Below are positions 37,879 through 51,400 of a stretch of 64,000 nt of DNA, piece after piece. The notes under the pieces are model-generated. The model worked only from the letters and a program-made list of their open reading frames with translations. It searched no databases and was not told where the DNA came from. Position 1 is the stretch's first letter. Every line of letters starts with the position of its first letter. The position numbers and the translations under genes were made by a program. The DNA is taken from contig VYZB01000024.1 of assembly GCA_013397455.1 (NCBI GenBank), positions 1,698,905-1,762,904 of the forward strand, written 5' to 3'. The stretch is from Crotophaga sulcirostris. Taxonomy: Eukaryota > Chordata > Aves > Cuculiformes > Crotophagidae.

Positions 37879-39675
37879 CAACAGATTCATACAAAACATA
37901 AGCCTAAATCAAATTATTTTAAGTTAATCAAAATGCAGAAGTACCCATGCCATCCTCCAGACCTGGTAGAAGGGTGAGCCCACAAGATGGAGAAACACTT
38001 TGTGTGTACATTTGGAAGTCTCATGTACCTCAGGGCATCCTGGCAGACTCCAGTGAGGCATTTCTGCAGCAGAGGTACTTTTTTACCTCTCCTGTCCCCT
38101 TTATAAAAAAGACACACTGATCTCCTCCTTGTATTTACAGCAGCCTTTACTAGCTGCATTGAAACAGATCACCTTGAGATTTGGTTCAAACGAAGCAAAT
38201 CCCTTGAGTTTTTTCCCCAGCTGTTAGGGAAGAAAAAAATAGTTTAAACACTCACTTCAGGGAAGCTGCAGACAAAGGCATTACCTCTTCCCAGATGTGG
38301 ATTCTGCCTGACTTTGAAGTGAATCTATTGAGCCATCCTTGAGACCAGTCTGCATGTTCCATCATTATGTTAAACTGTTAATTGTCCTAGTTTCCAACAT
38401 AATGTGCATTGCAGTCATTAAGATCACTGCTGTGGTAGATTTTTCTGTCTAGTTATTCAGTCTACTGTAAAAAGAAGTGTATTATTTGAGTCTCTGAGTA
38501 TTTTCACCTGTCCCATGGAAATTTGCCATTTATTCTAACAGAAACAGGTTTCAGACTGAAGAGGTTCCCCTGGCGTGAAGAAAGATTCGCAGGTGAAAAG
38601 CCTAAAATGATAAAGTTTAAATAAATATTTTCTTCTCATAAATTTAAGGGAACACATTTGCATTTCTGGGACGTTGGAGTTTAGGTTTATTGTCAGTGCT
38701 TTAAAATGTTATAGTGTGCTTTATGTGGCCAACTTGACACTGACAGGCTGATTAATGTCCAGTATAAACAGGAGAGTTCCTTCAATGGTTGAAAGCTGTA
38801 GATAACCACTGGGATTCCTTTGCTTTCTCCAGAATAGTTGCCCTTTTCCAAAACACTGTTTTCCAGCCTTGTTCAAACCCTCCCAGTTTTAATACAGCAC
38901 AGGCCACGAATAGGGATACTGCATACCATCAATATGGATTTCAGGAATACTGAAATAAATCTCCAGCATTTTCCTCAACTATTAGAATTTACCCCTAAAT
39001 TTACAGCTCAGTATCAGCTCAATATTCTACTTTTGTTTTATTGTTTTTAATCAGAAGGTCTGTTATGTCCCCACAACTCTCCTGGCTGGTTCACAACTGA
39101 TGAAATACATAAGAGGTCAGAAAATTTATTTCACTGCTTCAACAAGAAATTAATAGAATTGATTAGCCACAGTATCTCAAGGCTCAGATCCATGCTTTGC
39201 AGAAGAAATTCATAATATCCTGAAAGCTGAAATCCTGAAATATCATTTCACTGCTGTGAATAAGACCAAATCAGCTATTCGTTGCACTCAGTAAAGATAC
39301 AGTATAGTGAGCAGAATGATAAGCCTAGCTCGCTGTTAGCACTGTAACGAAAGCAGCAAACCATGACAAGGTTAATCCCTGCCATTAAGAGTGACTATAA
39401 CACACCTTGTTGATATTAATAAGGTCTTTGAGCTTTATTTTATAAAAGGCTTAATAAGTCATAGTGTGAAGTTGACCCGAATGCTGCTGATGCTTTTCTG
39501 TCATCGTATGATATGCCTACTTTGCGACTGGTAGAGTAGGATGCTTTGTAGACCTCATTTCTTAATCAGAGATTAAAGTAGCTATCACAGCTGTAGATAT
39601 GGAAAACTCTAAGAAATGCTGTGCCTCTTACAGAGTTTTACAGTGTCATTCAAGACCTGCTCCAAGACACACACC
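37879..39675. other. Non-coding DNA without a recognisable gene
   Basis: No exon or repeat is recognised. AT-rich stretches occur at about 38590-38720. A TATAAAAGGCT match at 39441-39451 is noted separately. Confidence 0.62.
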
Positions 39676-39772
39676 AGAGTCTATGGGTCTCAGTTCATGA
39701 TCCTAGTCCTGGCACCCCTTCTTCCCTGGGTTTAGTTTCTCTGCTATAAAAATGAAATATTACCAGCATTAC
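39676..39772 (+). mobile_element. MIR-like SINE fragment (candidate), plus orientation
   Basis: Reading CCTAGTCCTGGCACCCCTTC, then CTGGGTTTAGTTTCTCTGCT and ATAAAAATGAAATATTACCA, the segment follows the second half of a MIR-type core ('cctggctctgcca...ctgtgcctcagtttc..catctgtaaaatg..gataat.acc'). A block in the middle appears deleted. The match is weaker than at 34.7 kb. Confidence 0.45.
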
Positions 39773-42604
39773 ACTTTTACTTAATCCATCCCTTTATTGC
39801 TAATAAGCAGGCAGGATCTTTAATGGCTACTCCATTGAAATCTAGCAAGATTAAAACCTCTAACAGAACAAAATGTGTGCTTGAGCACTTACCCAAGAAG
39901 TATGCACTATCATAGCTCTTATCAAACTACAGCTGTGGAATTTGATAAAATGCAAGACTTAAAGATAAAATGCAAACATGTCCTAGCAAACTGTATATTC
40001 AAACTAGGGGCCACGCAGATGTTAAATTTACTGCCAGGTTAAATGCCCAGTATCACTTATAAGTATTTGCTGTGAAGACAAACACAAAAAGAAGGAAAAC
40101 TGCAGTAGATAACAAATCTTGGGGTTTATTTGTTTGTTTGTTTTAAGGCAAGCAACATTCTTGGTAGGAGAAAGCAGAAAATCTTAAACTTCTTGACTGA
40201 CAAATTAAAGTAAAGCTAGCACACAAAGGCAACTAGGTGACCTCATAACATTTTCTTACCTACTGTTCTTGTACATTTGCATGCTCTTGCTCTTGATGTA
40301 TTGCTCTTGATTTCTCCTCTCCCCAGCAGAAAGCAGAAAGTTCATTTCTGAAATTTTTTTGGTTGCTATCTCATCAGTCCTGCTCTAAGGTAAGAAGGTC
40401 ATAATTATGCTGTAGAATAGAAAAGAGAAGTGACTGTGAAATGTATTTTAAGCAGTTTCTGATGGTTATGTTGTAGATCTTTGTCTCCAGAGGAGCTCGC
40501 TTCAGCCCCACCTCACAGTGCCACTAACATATAAGCCAAAACAGCCCATTTCTTGAAATACGCAGGGAACTACAAAACCAAGGAATATACATACCAGATA
40601 GGGAATGGTAGCTTCACTGTTGATTGCTTCACTAGATTGTTGCTAGCAATCTTGGATTCTGCATATGTGAAAAAAAATGAGTGCAAAATGCCACAAATCA
40701 TTGCTGAAATATTTATGAACACAAAAATGTAATGATAATGGTTTCAGTTATCATCATGAGTAATGCTATGTACGTGACCTTCTCAGCACAGTTCACTATG
40801 TGCCACTGGAATTCCTGTTTAAAAATTATTCATCCCAGCAGAAGGCTATGCCATCTCGCTGGGTTAAGTCACAAATAACCCAGAGAGTGTGTGGGCACGT
40901 GTTTGAATTTAAGGAAACAACCCCCTCCCTAAAGCTAATGATGGAGGTTGTTACAAGGTCTAAGCAAAGCAATTATTTTAAACTGCAAGCCAAAAAAACA
41001 TTCCCTTTGTTTGTTTTTCTCTGAGTTGTCCTTGACTTTCAGAGCTAGAAGACAGCTGCAGGCAGGAGGGCAGCCAAGCTAGCCAAGGAGGAGCTGCAAT
41101 TAGTTTCAAAGACCCCTCTGAGCAGTACAGGGAGGTACATGGACAGCCGTCCCAAGGCTTTGGTGGGGAATAATGCACCCGTATATATTTTTTAAACATG
41201 ATCTGCCCCTAAGTTCAGCTGTTAAATCAAAGGCGAGCCCTGGTGGAAAACAAGCAGGAAATGAGACAATGCCAAAGATAAGGTTATAAAGGAAACTTTG
41301 GAGGGAACAACACGAGCAGTCAATAACTGGGGACCACATCTGCCTAACGGAAATCCAGCAAGTAAGATTTACCTTTCCCAGGCAGAACCCAAGAACAAAG
41401 GGAAAACTGAAATGCTTAGAGATATGCAGGCACCAGGAACATGGGTTTTCAGCACGTGCAAAGAGGCACCAGTAAAAAAGAGAAAGCTGCTTCCCATAAC
41501 CAGAAACGGGACCAAGTGGGGGGAAATAAATATGTTATTGTGTTAACCCTTTGCTATGTACAGAAATAATGTTTTGTTGGAAATAAACTGTTTTTTTCAG
41601 AGATGTTTTATGCAGATGTCAAACATCATGCTAACCAAGACAACAAAAAAGCAGGAACAAATCCCAAAAATCCAGCCTGAGAAGGTTCAAACTAAGTAAA
41701 GTCACTCCGTGTGAAATGTGAACTGCTTCACGAGCCTGAGGTATTCATCAGGTGAGCTCCTTATCTTGCTTGGGCTCCTGCTCCGGTTCCAGCCTTCACA
41801 TCAGGTGAAATGGGTAGACAGGTGTTCAACGGTAGCTTGAGGTCTCTGTGTCCCCATCCATAGGTTGTGACTGTTTTTCAGAAGAATTTTTAGTTCAGCT
41901 CATGAAATGGATGTATATTGTTTGTTTGCTTTTCCTGCCACTCCCGGAGCTGGATTTGCCATCTCCTGCCAGCCCTGCTAAAGCGAGGAGACTGGTACCT
42001 AGAGGCAGATCCCATGGCTGCTGATGGCAGCACTTCTCCACAAGTCCAATGTCAGGCTTGCAGTGGTGAGACAGAAATACAGAAAAGAGAACAACTGGTG
42101 GAAAAGGAAATATAGGAATAAATGAACAAAAAAATGGGGGTGGGAGTTGCAAGAAAGGAGGAAAGAAGAGAGGAAAGAAAGCTGTGCGAAGGGGGACAAA
42201 GAAGAAGAAAGAGAGAATTTACATTTTAGTCCTATCCTTTTTCTCCTGCCTGGTTCTTTACAAATGTTTATGGTTTCTGTGACACGGAATAGCCAGTGTA
42301 ATACCCTTGCTACTTTACACCCTCAGACATTATGCCTAAGATATGTTGGGGCTTTTTTGACATCAGAGAACAACCAAAAATAAGAACAGTATGTCAAAAG
42401 AAGAAGAATAGGATCAGTATTTTAGTGCAACCACCTCAGAAAGTGCCTAAAGCTTCCAGACACTCTGGAGTGTCATTTGCTATTCAGTCATTTCACACTA
42501 ACTGAATGCAATATGGCTTTTCTTCTTGCCAGAAAACCTTTTGTAATAGCTCTAATAACTCTTTCCCTCCACCCCCTGCCTTCTCTTCTACAAGGTTTCT
42601 GATA
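39773..42604. other. Non-coding DNA without a recognisable gene
   Basis: No recognisable exon. There is a small (TTTG)n run at about 40126-40144. A stretch at 41285-41590 shows a TATA-like box, a GTAAGA splice-donor-like site and AATAAA signals, but no recognisable product. A purine-rich tract lies at 42151-42217. Confidence 0.62.
42151..42217 (+). repeat. Purine-rich (GA) low-complexity tract
   Basis: 31 uninterrupted purines at 42151-42181, a CTGTGC interruption, then a further 31 bases with only one pyrimidine. It is a simple low-complexity tract of mixed GAA, GGA and GAAA units. Confidence 0.85.
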
Positions 42605-42675
42605 TGGCAGGGGGGTTGGAACTAGATGATCTTTAAGGTCTCTTCCAACCCAAACCATTCTATGATTCTATGATC
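42605..42675 (+). mobile_element. CR1 LINE, short 3' terminal fragment
   Basis: About 70 bp of the extreme CR1 3' end: GGGGTTGGAACTAGATGATC, then TTTAAGGTCTCTTCCAACCC and AAACCATTCTATGATTCTAT. The conserved hairpin block and two ATTCTATG octamers place it in the same tail type as the 37.5 kb copy, on the opposite strand. It is severely 5'-truncated and carries no coding part. Confidence 0.93.
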
Positions 42676-45600
42676 CTAAAATATACATAGAGAAAAAATG
42701 GTCTAATTCAGAAGAAATAAATGTATGCCTATACTGGGGACACCTAGGTACCGTGCAAGGTGGTATGTACACATGTATGCAGAATGCAATGCTGATATTG
42801 GATCACTGTCTGAATGTCATAGCCAAATGTTTCTCAGTGTGCCTCTTCAAATTATATTGACTAAATAGTCAGAAGTCTGTTTTTATTTACTTTTATGTAA
42901 ATCTGTCTAATTTTATTATAGTGCCTAGAGTTACTTCAAATATGAAGGTAGAGAGCAGGTGGGAATTTCCTAAATATTTCACCTAGAAATTTTTCCAGCC
43001 TGCAAGAACATAATATAGTCTAATAAATTGACTATAAAGTTAAGTTGTGATGACCATAAAAATAATTTTTAATTCATTTCTCTGATCTTTGAAGTTGATT
43101 TGTCATTGGTGTACCTCAGGCTTTGTGTTCACTTCCCAGTATTGATTACATACTTAATTTCCTGTAGATTAAAAAGTTTATTCTGGATAATCTGTTTTCT
43201 ATTGGTTTAATGGATTTGGGCATAACAAATTCAAACATGGTCTTTATTCTCAGACTCCAAAATATGTCCTTAGAAGTATATAAAATATTTTGATCACACT
43301 GCTCCAAAATTCCTTCTTAAAAATCTATTTTTCCTGCATGTAAAAATGGAACAGCTGTATGTCAGTATTCATATCAATTGAATCTTACTCCAGCAGATCT
43401 AGCAAAGATTTAAATAATGAGATATGTCACACTTCGGTGAAAGTTGTTCAGAAAACTAATGTAAAATCGTAAAGTTGTTCACTTGATTCTAACTTGGCAC
43501 TATTGGCCATGCAAATCCAAGTCATTTGCTGAAGGCGACGTTAGAGAAAAGCTCCTGATAAAAACTGTTGCTATATAATCTGATGTAAAGCAAACAGAGT
43601 AAAGATATTGCTATGTGTTCCTTAAACAAAGCAGGTCATATCTCAGAAGCAAGGAGATTTACTACAAACTTACTGAAAGATTTGTTGCTGTAAACTGATA
43701 GGATGTGTAGCCTTCAATTCTCTAAGCATTGTATGCCTGAGGGAGGTTTTGTTGACTTGAATAGATTTACCCCCAACTCGTACCAACCTAAGTGAAAGAA
43801 TCAAGTTCTGTATGCAGACATTCTGCTGGTTAGCTAAAAAAAACCTGAGGGAAAATTGGATGACGGCATTCCTCATATTTTCTCCACCCCTAAGATGTTG
43901 CAAGATACGATCAAATGCAATGCAAGATGCTTAATCTTATTTACATATTTTCCCATCATTTTATGCAAGGTGTTGGAAAAAAGTTTCATAAAGCAAGTAT
44001 CGCTTTGCCTGGATAATAAATGTAAACTATCTTAAGGTGTGTTCAAGGACAGTTCTGTTTCTTTCAGACTTCCTTTGGTGATTTAGGTTTTGCAGTTTTT
44101 TCAAACACAATTGTTATGCAGGACACCAAAAGCTATTGAAAATTTCATAACATTTGTACTTGAAAAACACAAGAGGGTAGCAGTAAAGTTTGATTACTTT
44201 AGTTTAAACTATATTAATGCTACAGACTTTTTTTTAAGTGTAATTCATTTCTGGCTTACTTGTGGTGACTTGCAGAGTGGTTAATTACTGCTTGGAGGCA
44301 AAAATTGCGGCACAGAGGTCATTAAAAAAAGAAAGATTTAGGGAGTGCAAAAAAAGACAGTTTTTTAGAACTGGTTAATTTGTCCAGAAGGGGATACATT
44401 TTTATAGCATGTATAAAGCAGAAATATTTATCTTGAAGCAAAACCACAATATTTTCCTTTTCTGTTTTTAGAACCAACCTTTTGGTTATTCTACAGCATT
44501 GTTAGACAGATCTTCCATTGTTACTAGTTTCTATTACAATACTTTCCCTGCCATTGAATTTGGAAATTTTCAGGTTATTTGGTCTGAAAATATAAACACT
44601 TCTCGGCTCTCCCTCAAGTTCTGTTGATCGTACATGAAGAAAATATCCCGAGGAAAATATCCCAAAAATAATGTAATGAATTTATCAGAAAAACAAAAAA
44701 AATCCTAATTTTTTTTATATTTTGTTTGCATTAACTTCATATTCCCTCCAAATAGTCTTGAATTTGACACCTGCCATGCTAATTCAGCACATTTCTTCTC
44801 ATCAACATCACGCCCAAGCTTGACTGCCTCCTATTTCCCATAGATTTTATTGAAAGTTTGTAGAAACACAAGCACCCTGCAAAATCTCATGCAGCAAAGT
44901 GAGTCAGGTTCGTAAGCGAGCACCTCAACATAATCACAAGCCAAGCAAACAAATGGGTTATCTCAGAGAACTGATTAGAAACAGGGTTTGATTTTGCCTT
45001 TGGAAGCTGAGATACTGCCTGTCTGAAAGCTGGTGAAACACAGGGCAGAGAACAGGAGTCAGTTACATCAACTTCGTTAATGGAAACCAAGGAAAAAGCA
45101 TTGTCTCAAATGTATGGGAGCCCAAACAGCTATTTTTAATGGGAAACATAAATACTTGTGTTTCTGGGAGTAAAGCAGAGGTGTTGAATTCTGAGAATTT
45201 AAGAAGAAAAATGTGTTTTCCTGGCTTAAGTGCTCAGACTTCTACTCAGAAAAAGAAACTTGTAGTGGATTTATATCACCCCAGCTGAACTACATGCAAT
45301 TAGCAGAGCCTATTTTTTTTCTTCTCTGCACACAAAAAGGTATTTTTCTCCATCTTTTTCTACTTTATCCAAAGTTTAAATCAAGATGGTTGGTAACAGC
45401 AGAGAGCCCTGCCCTCATCTCAGAGCACTTAATTTTTTCCAGGATTCCACTAATAAGTCACATTTCAGTGTGCTGGTCCATAGTCCATCCTCAGTAAATT
45501 GAAGCAAAAATTAAGCCATTGGAGATTTACCATAGTACCTGGCTTCTTGATACCTCAAAGTAGTAATTTTTAATTAATTTGATGAATTGAAGGCTCAAGC

Positions 45601-48365
45601 CTTTATTAAGAACTGGGTTCTGAAGGAACAGTATCTGAAATAAGTTTCGTTGTAATTAGGTAGTTAGCACTCCCTTGAATACAGATATGCATTGGCAGAT
45701 ACACAAACACTTTCTACTTACCACTGCTAGCTCAGGTTCCTTGGTTACAAATCTGTTTTACGTGTGTACTGGATGAGATGTATACATTATGATTTCTTAT
45801 TTTGGTATAGGGTCTTTTCTGGAGGCATTTTATATTTATTTTAGTATAACCCAAGCATGGCTGTACCAAGTCATACCACTAGTTCATTATCCTCTGTGAT
45901 TGCAGATTGCAGATTGTGCACATACATATGCACAGAGATTACTTTCAGTTGTTACATTTGTTTGACTCTGTGTATTCCAGAGTTGGATGATGACTTGCAA
46001 GGATAAAAAGAAAAACAGCTCTCTGCTGCCGCTGTGGGAGAAAGGGGAAAAGCTAACCTAGGCATACTAGATTTACCCAAACTAAATTCATCCTAGTGTA
46101 CCTACTTTGTTAGCTGTGTTTTTCAAAAAGATATTAAGTGGCAGATGAGAATGTATTTACTAAAGGGGGACTGAAACTCTAAAGGAATGTCCAGTATGCA
46201 CTCTTTTCCCCCATTGCACCCCAAAGCTGCGCTCCCATGCACCCAGTCATAGGCAAATCAGAAAGAAATACTGCTAACATGTTCCATAGGATTTTCACTG
46301 TTAAGTTTCTACCACCTTGAAGTTGAAAAGATCAGTGTGAAAAACTGATTTCCACAATCATTATCTTTAACCCAATCTAGCTTTTAAAATTGCCCCTGTT
46401 GGTAAAAGCATTAGACCCACGCTGCTTTATAGATTAAACTGAATTTCCTTGAATTGAATTCTGTGTTCTGGCATTGTTCATAGACTCAGATTTTTTGATT
46501 TCTTCCTCCATAGCTCCCCATTCAAACATTTAATTTTAATCAAATTATTTTTCTCTTTTTAGTGTCAGTGCCTCCTGTTGGCAGTCAGGAACACTCAGCG
46601 TCAAATACAGTTCATACCAAATAATAGTTCAGATTCTCAGAAGTACATGAGTTAACATGTTACACACACCCCTCTTCCATCTTTACACACACCTTTCTTC
46701 TGTCTCCTCTTCCATGCAACTCTGAGTGGAACAATTCTGTCGTAAACGCATGACACCAAGGAGGTTGCACATGGAGGCCAGAGAGTGCAGAGCACTAGTG
46801 TAATGTATACAGTACAAATACACGCGTAACCTCAGGAAGCCCGTACCCAGCAGAGCAGATGGCTTCACACCAGGGCTGTCAGCCAGGAGCTAAAGATTAG
46901 TGTTTGACCAGAAACAAAAAAAAGTTAAAAGATGTGGAACCCTGCTTTCTGCATTTAATTCTGTATATTTGGGTTAAGTGGAGGGCTTTAAACAGCTTTT
47001 TAGTCCAAATGCCAAGCTCATTAACGTGTGCATTGACATAGAATTTTGAACAACAAACCCAACAACAAATGAATGTTTAATTTCAGGACGTGTGATGGAA
47101 TCTCTCAAGTTTTCCTTTCCCTTTTCTTCCTTTAGACCAGGAAGTGCAGGGCCTGAATTCAGAGCCTGCAGCCCTGGCCCCCACCCCCAGACAAGACAGC
47201 TGGGTGCCACTCAACTCTGGCGTGATCTTTTAAAAGAGCAAGACCCATAAGCATTGCTCACCCCTGAGAAACAAGGCCAAGCTTCTTTTATTTCCTTGGC
47301 TTGGAATTTACATCTCTGCACAAATGATAATTTTTGTTCATCAAACATGGCAAGAACAGATACTTTAAAGCAGAATACATATGCCTGTAAATTCTTTAGG
47401 GATTACAGGGCCTAACATAGGGGGTCTAGCAGGAGCCTTTAAACTCTGTTATTATTAAAATAATTTCATAGGCCCATGTATCCAGCTGCCCACTCTCATG
47501 ATTTTATCAAGAATCTCCCTGTAACTGACACGACATTCTGTTCTGGCATCTGGAGATTACATGACAATTTCACTTTCATTTATAATGAAAAAAGCTCCTA
47601 AATTCACAAAGAAGGTCTTGAAACCAGGAACAAAATATAAGTAGTAAATACAAAGACCACATTTTTTAAAATTGATTTTGAAATCTGTCTCACCAGAGTC
47701 AGGAGGCCTCCCTTATGATTTCAGGCTGGTGATTACTGCAAGCAGTTAAGGCTTAGCTCTGAGGCTGGCTCTGACCCCTACAAATTTGTACAAAGCTGGG
47801 ATTTAGGATCTTGGCTCCTGGTCTGACTAATCTATAAGCTGCCAAGGAAATAAAAGACATGTAATAGGGAAGAAAGTGCTGCTTGGGAAGCAAGATGTCT
47901 AACACCCAATAAGAGGCAGAGCCAAAAGAATAATCTGGGTCTGATGGATGAGTCCCCAGCAGAGACAGAAATGGTATCGGTGTCTTGGTTCCAGTACACC
48001 TGGCTGCAGTCCTCACCAGCCACAAATTGCCTTGGGATTCTTCAAGATAGAGTGATTACCAATTATCATCACTGTGCCATGCAGATCTGTTTTCACAGCT
48101 GGATGCCACGATGCCCACAGCCAGTGCTGCTTGAGGCAGTGTTCCTTCAAGCCACCTGCCAATGCGACTCCATAGATCAGCCAAATACTAGATTTGAAAA
48201 TGTTTCTATACCTTAAAGTTAGTTTCTTTGCAATATAAGCTGGACACATCAACCTAGTTTTTTATGTCCTTAGTGACAGTTAGAAGGGCACCTCAAAAAA
48301 AGGGAACCCTGGCCACTGATACTTTGTGCATTGATAATAAATGTCCCTTTATCTTAATTTACAAT
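42676..48365. other. Non-coding DNA without a recognisable gene
   Basis: No exon, RNA gene or clear repeat is seen. The first 1.3 kb and 44.0-44.9 kb are AT-rich and repeat-poor. A GC-richer stretch occurs at about 47150-47215. Short open frames have no domain. Confidence 0.62.
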
Positions 48366-48478
48366 ATGAGGCACATAGTGCCATGGTTTAGATGATGAGT
48401 TGGTGTTAGTGTTGGGTTATAGGTTGGACTCGATGATCTCAAAGGTCCTTTCCAACCTTGTAATACTGTGATACTGTG
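48366..48478 (+). mobile_element. CR1 LINE, short 3' end with GTGATACT-type tail
   Basis: About 113 bp in plus orientation: ATGAGGCACATAGTGCCATG, then GTTGGTGTTAGTGTTGGGTT, the GGTTGGACTCGATGATCTCA block and the tail AATACTGTGATACTGTGA. It is nearly identical to the last part of the 25.9-26.3 kb copy and differs mainly by a shorter GTTGGTGTT/AGTGTT microrepeat. Both belong to one CR1 subfamily, distinct in its tail from the 37.5 and 42.6 kb copies. Target-site duplication is not evident. Confidence 0.92.
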
Positions 48479-51400
48479 AAATAATATCAAAACTTTAGGA
48501 AAGGTAATTAATTTCTACACTAACAAGAATCTCCTTTGTAAAATATAGAAATGTATTTACTCTTCCCAGACTTAAACTACTAGCTACTGCTCTGAAAGAA
48601 GTTATCTCAAAACCCCTCTCCCCATTTCATTAAGTGCCAAGATTTAATCAGGCTGGGTTAGGTGGAGACCAAGGGGCAGGAAACCAAGGGGAGTTACCAG
48701 TTTCCTCCATTACAGATAGCTCTGGTTTGAGGAGGTTGCTTTGGGGGATCGGCAAGAATTTTTTCCTGCAGGGCCTATATACACCCTCAGCTCATCCTTT
48801 CGTCCTCTTAGCACCACAAAGGCACAGTTAATGCAATAGATGTCAAAGTGTACCACTCCCATTACAGCACTTCAATACACTTGCTATTGCTGTCTGAGGA
48901 GATACAACAGTGAAAGCCAATGAGTTCAGTGCACTACCGTGAGATGTGGAGTCTCAGAGTGGGGCCCTGCAAGTAATCCTGTCTGCATTACCATACTGGT
49001 GGGAACTCAGTAAACTCATGTTCTGGAGTAACTTGGTAAATAGGTGGTACTTCAATTTAATAAACTTGCAGCTTATGTTATCTTCAGTTGCCTGTGTGTC
49101 TGGATCAATGGCTTACGGTTAAATCCATTTCTAACGTGTTACTGAAAACTGCACTTACATTTTTCCTGGTTTGGAAATGCAGCTACCTATATGTTGCTTA
49201 TCACTCAACACTTCTATTCTATAGTTTTCAAAGCAGGGACATTTATGGAAAGGAGAAATTTGAACGGAAGGTAGAATTACACACATGTGTGTAGCTGATC
49301 ACAAGCAGAGCAACCCAGAACCCCTGGATACTCATCCATTTCTGAGGAACTGGAATGCTATTTGCCCTTGTCCAGTTTGAAAGCTAACTGAGAGCTTTTA
49401 TTAAGTGAGTTGCAGACTCATCATCTGTCGTTTACCAAAAAGACATGAAAAATTTTTCTTTTTAACAAAAAAGTCTGAAAAAATAAATTACATTAATGCT
49501 TTACCAGGATTTTGGATTATTCACTGAAACTGTCAGCTAGGACTGGACCCATAGCTGAATTTGTAGGCAGTGGCATAAATGGCTCATTCATGGGAGAATC
49601 CCATTTCCAGTCACTACTGTAGGAGCGAGACACCATCTACGAAAGACAGCTGGGATATACGGGAGAAGCTGTGCCTGCTAGGACAGGCTGATCCCTTCCA
49701 GTTAAGGTACACATGTCACTTCAAGAAGGCAGGTGATGTTTTTGCCATAATCTACCTGAGAGGGGAAGCTTTACTGTCCAGGATAGTCTCTGCTGGTCTG
49801 TCTTCACTAGTTTGGCCTCTGTGGCTAGGTTAACCTCCTGTTGATTCACTGCTTTTGCAGATGTAGGAAAAAAATCTCCCTGATACTTTGTGTTCCAGAG
49901 AATATTGGTGAGCATGCAACAGCAGAGCCCTGCCACTCCCCAACACAGTGCACCACCAGAGAGAGTGGCCAGGACACATCCTGAGCAGGACCATCTAATT
50001 ATCTCGTGGTCATTCATAAACGGCACTAGACTGAAACATATGAACTGCTCCTGCAACTGCAGATACTTTGCCCAGTCTTATAAAGGACTCAGTTTCATTC
50101 CCAAAGGCTTCCAGAACTCAGCTTCTCAATTTGCCTCTCTCTCGCTATGCATATGTTGACAACTATTTTTGCCTCATCCATATATTAAAAGCAGAAGATA
50201 AGAATGCAAAGGTTATTCACTTCCAAAACCCTCTCTCCATGGAAAGACCTCCAGTGTCTCTGATGATGAATAGCACCATGCTGACATGCAAATTTGCTAA
50301 ATGTAACCAAGGAAACAGGGTCCTTACTAATACCATACATTTCTCAGAGCACTTGCTGGAGGCAGAACAGCGTCTCTGGTATCTGGTATGCTGTCACTCA
50401 CCTCTGGGAATGCAATGTAAAAATAATTACATACGTATAATGAGGAATGGGAAAGGAAAATGCTGTATGTAAATATAGTCAGACAATCTTCTCAAAGAAT
50501 AGACTGATTCAATCAGGAAAGTTGATGGAGCAGAACAGCAGTACTGATTTAGTTTTGATTCTCAGTGGAAAACAGAATAGATACGCAGGAAATAGACAAC
50601 TGCTCAGGCAATCTAGGTAGAAATTTGTTGTTAACATATATCTGGCCATGTGGATGCGTTTAGCATACCATGGGATGAATCATGGAGGTATACCCATAGC
50701 ACACCACAAAATTCAGAGCAAGCTTGTGGCATGTGTAGGTATCAGTACTTTCTCAAAAAAAGCAAAGGATAAAAAAAGCATGACACCAAAACAATCAAAA
50801 AAACAAGTAACAAAAAAACTTGAGGCCTTGAGACTGCCTGAATAGCAGAAGAGTTCATTAGAATGATTGTGATTTAACTAGAAGAAAGCTTAAGGATGCC
50901 CTGGTGTACCTGTCATCCACCACATATCCAGACAAGCGGTTGCTGAAGGTGGTTATCCAAGAAATGAACCACTGAACATGATCTGTGGAGGAACTTGAAA
51001 AGAGGTGCAACTGAAGCATGGGTCACACTCCTGGGCTCTGTGGATGCAGCACGCCTCTCATGGGCATTATGTCTTCCACCATGTCCATCCTGGTACCAGG
51101 CCACACACAGCAGTCCTCTTCTGGCTTAACTACAAATCCACACCAGGACAAGAGGGCAAAGGTAGCACACTGACCTGTGAGAAGAGTGGAATCCATTCTT
51201 TTTTGGGAAATTTGTACCACAGACATGATGTCAGTGTGAGCCAAGCTAACAGATGAACATCTGAGAGCAGTCCGAGTGGCACACAGCAGAGGCAGGCAAC
51301 CACTTGGCAGGAGAGCTGTAAAGGTACAGGGTGATGTCCAAATCAACACACAGTTCTGGGGTGGCAATGGGAGTGTGAGGAGGGGACCATGGTGGAGCCA

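Noticed and set aside
41285..41590. TATA-like box, GTAAGA donor and two AATAAA signals, suggesting a small non-coding transcript
   Set aside because: Each signal is short and common in AT-rich DNA. The implied first exon would be only about 45 bases, with no supporting evidence.
44290..44330. MIR-like reverse core (TTGCGGCACAGAGGTCATTA)
   Set aside because: The match is only about 25 bases and is not extended on either side.
50068..50472. 134-codon plus-strand open frame
   Set aside because: No domain, no coding-like composition, and it overlaps other frames. Treated as chance.
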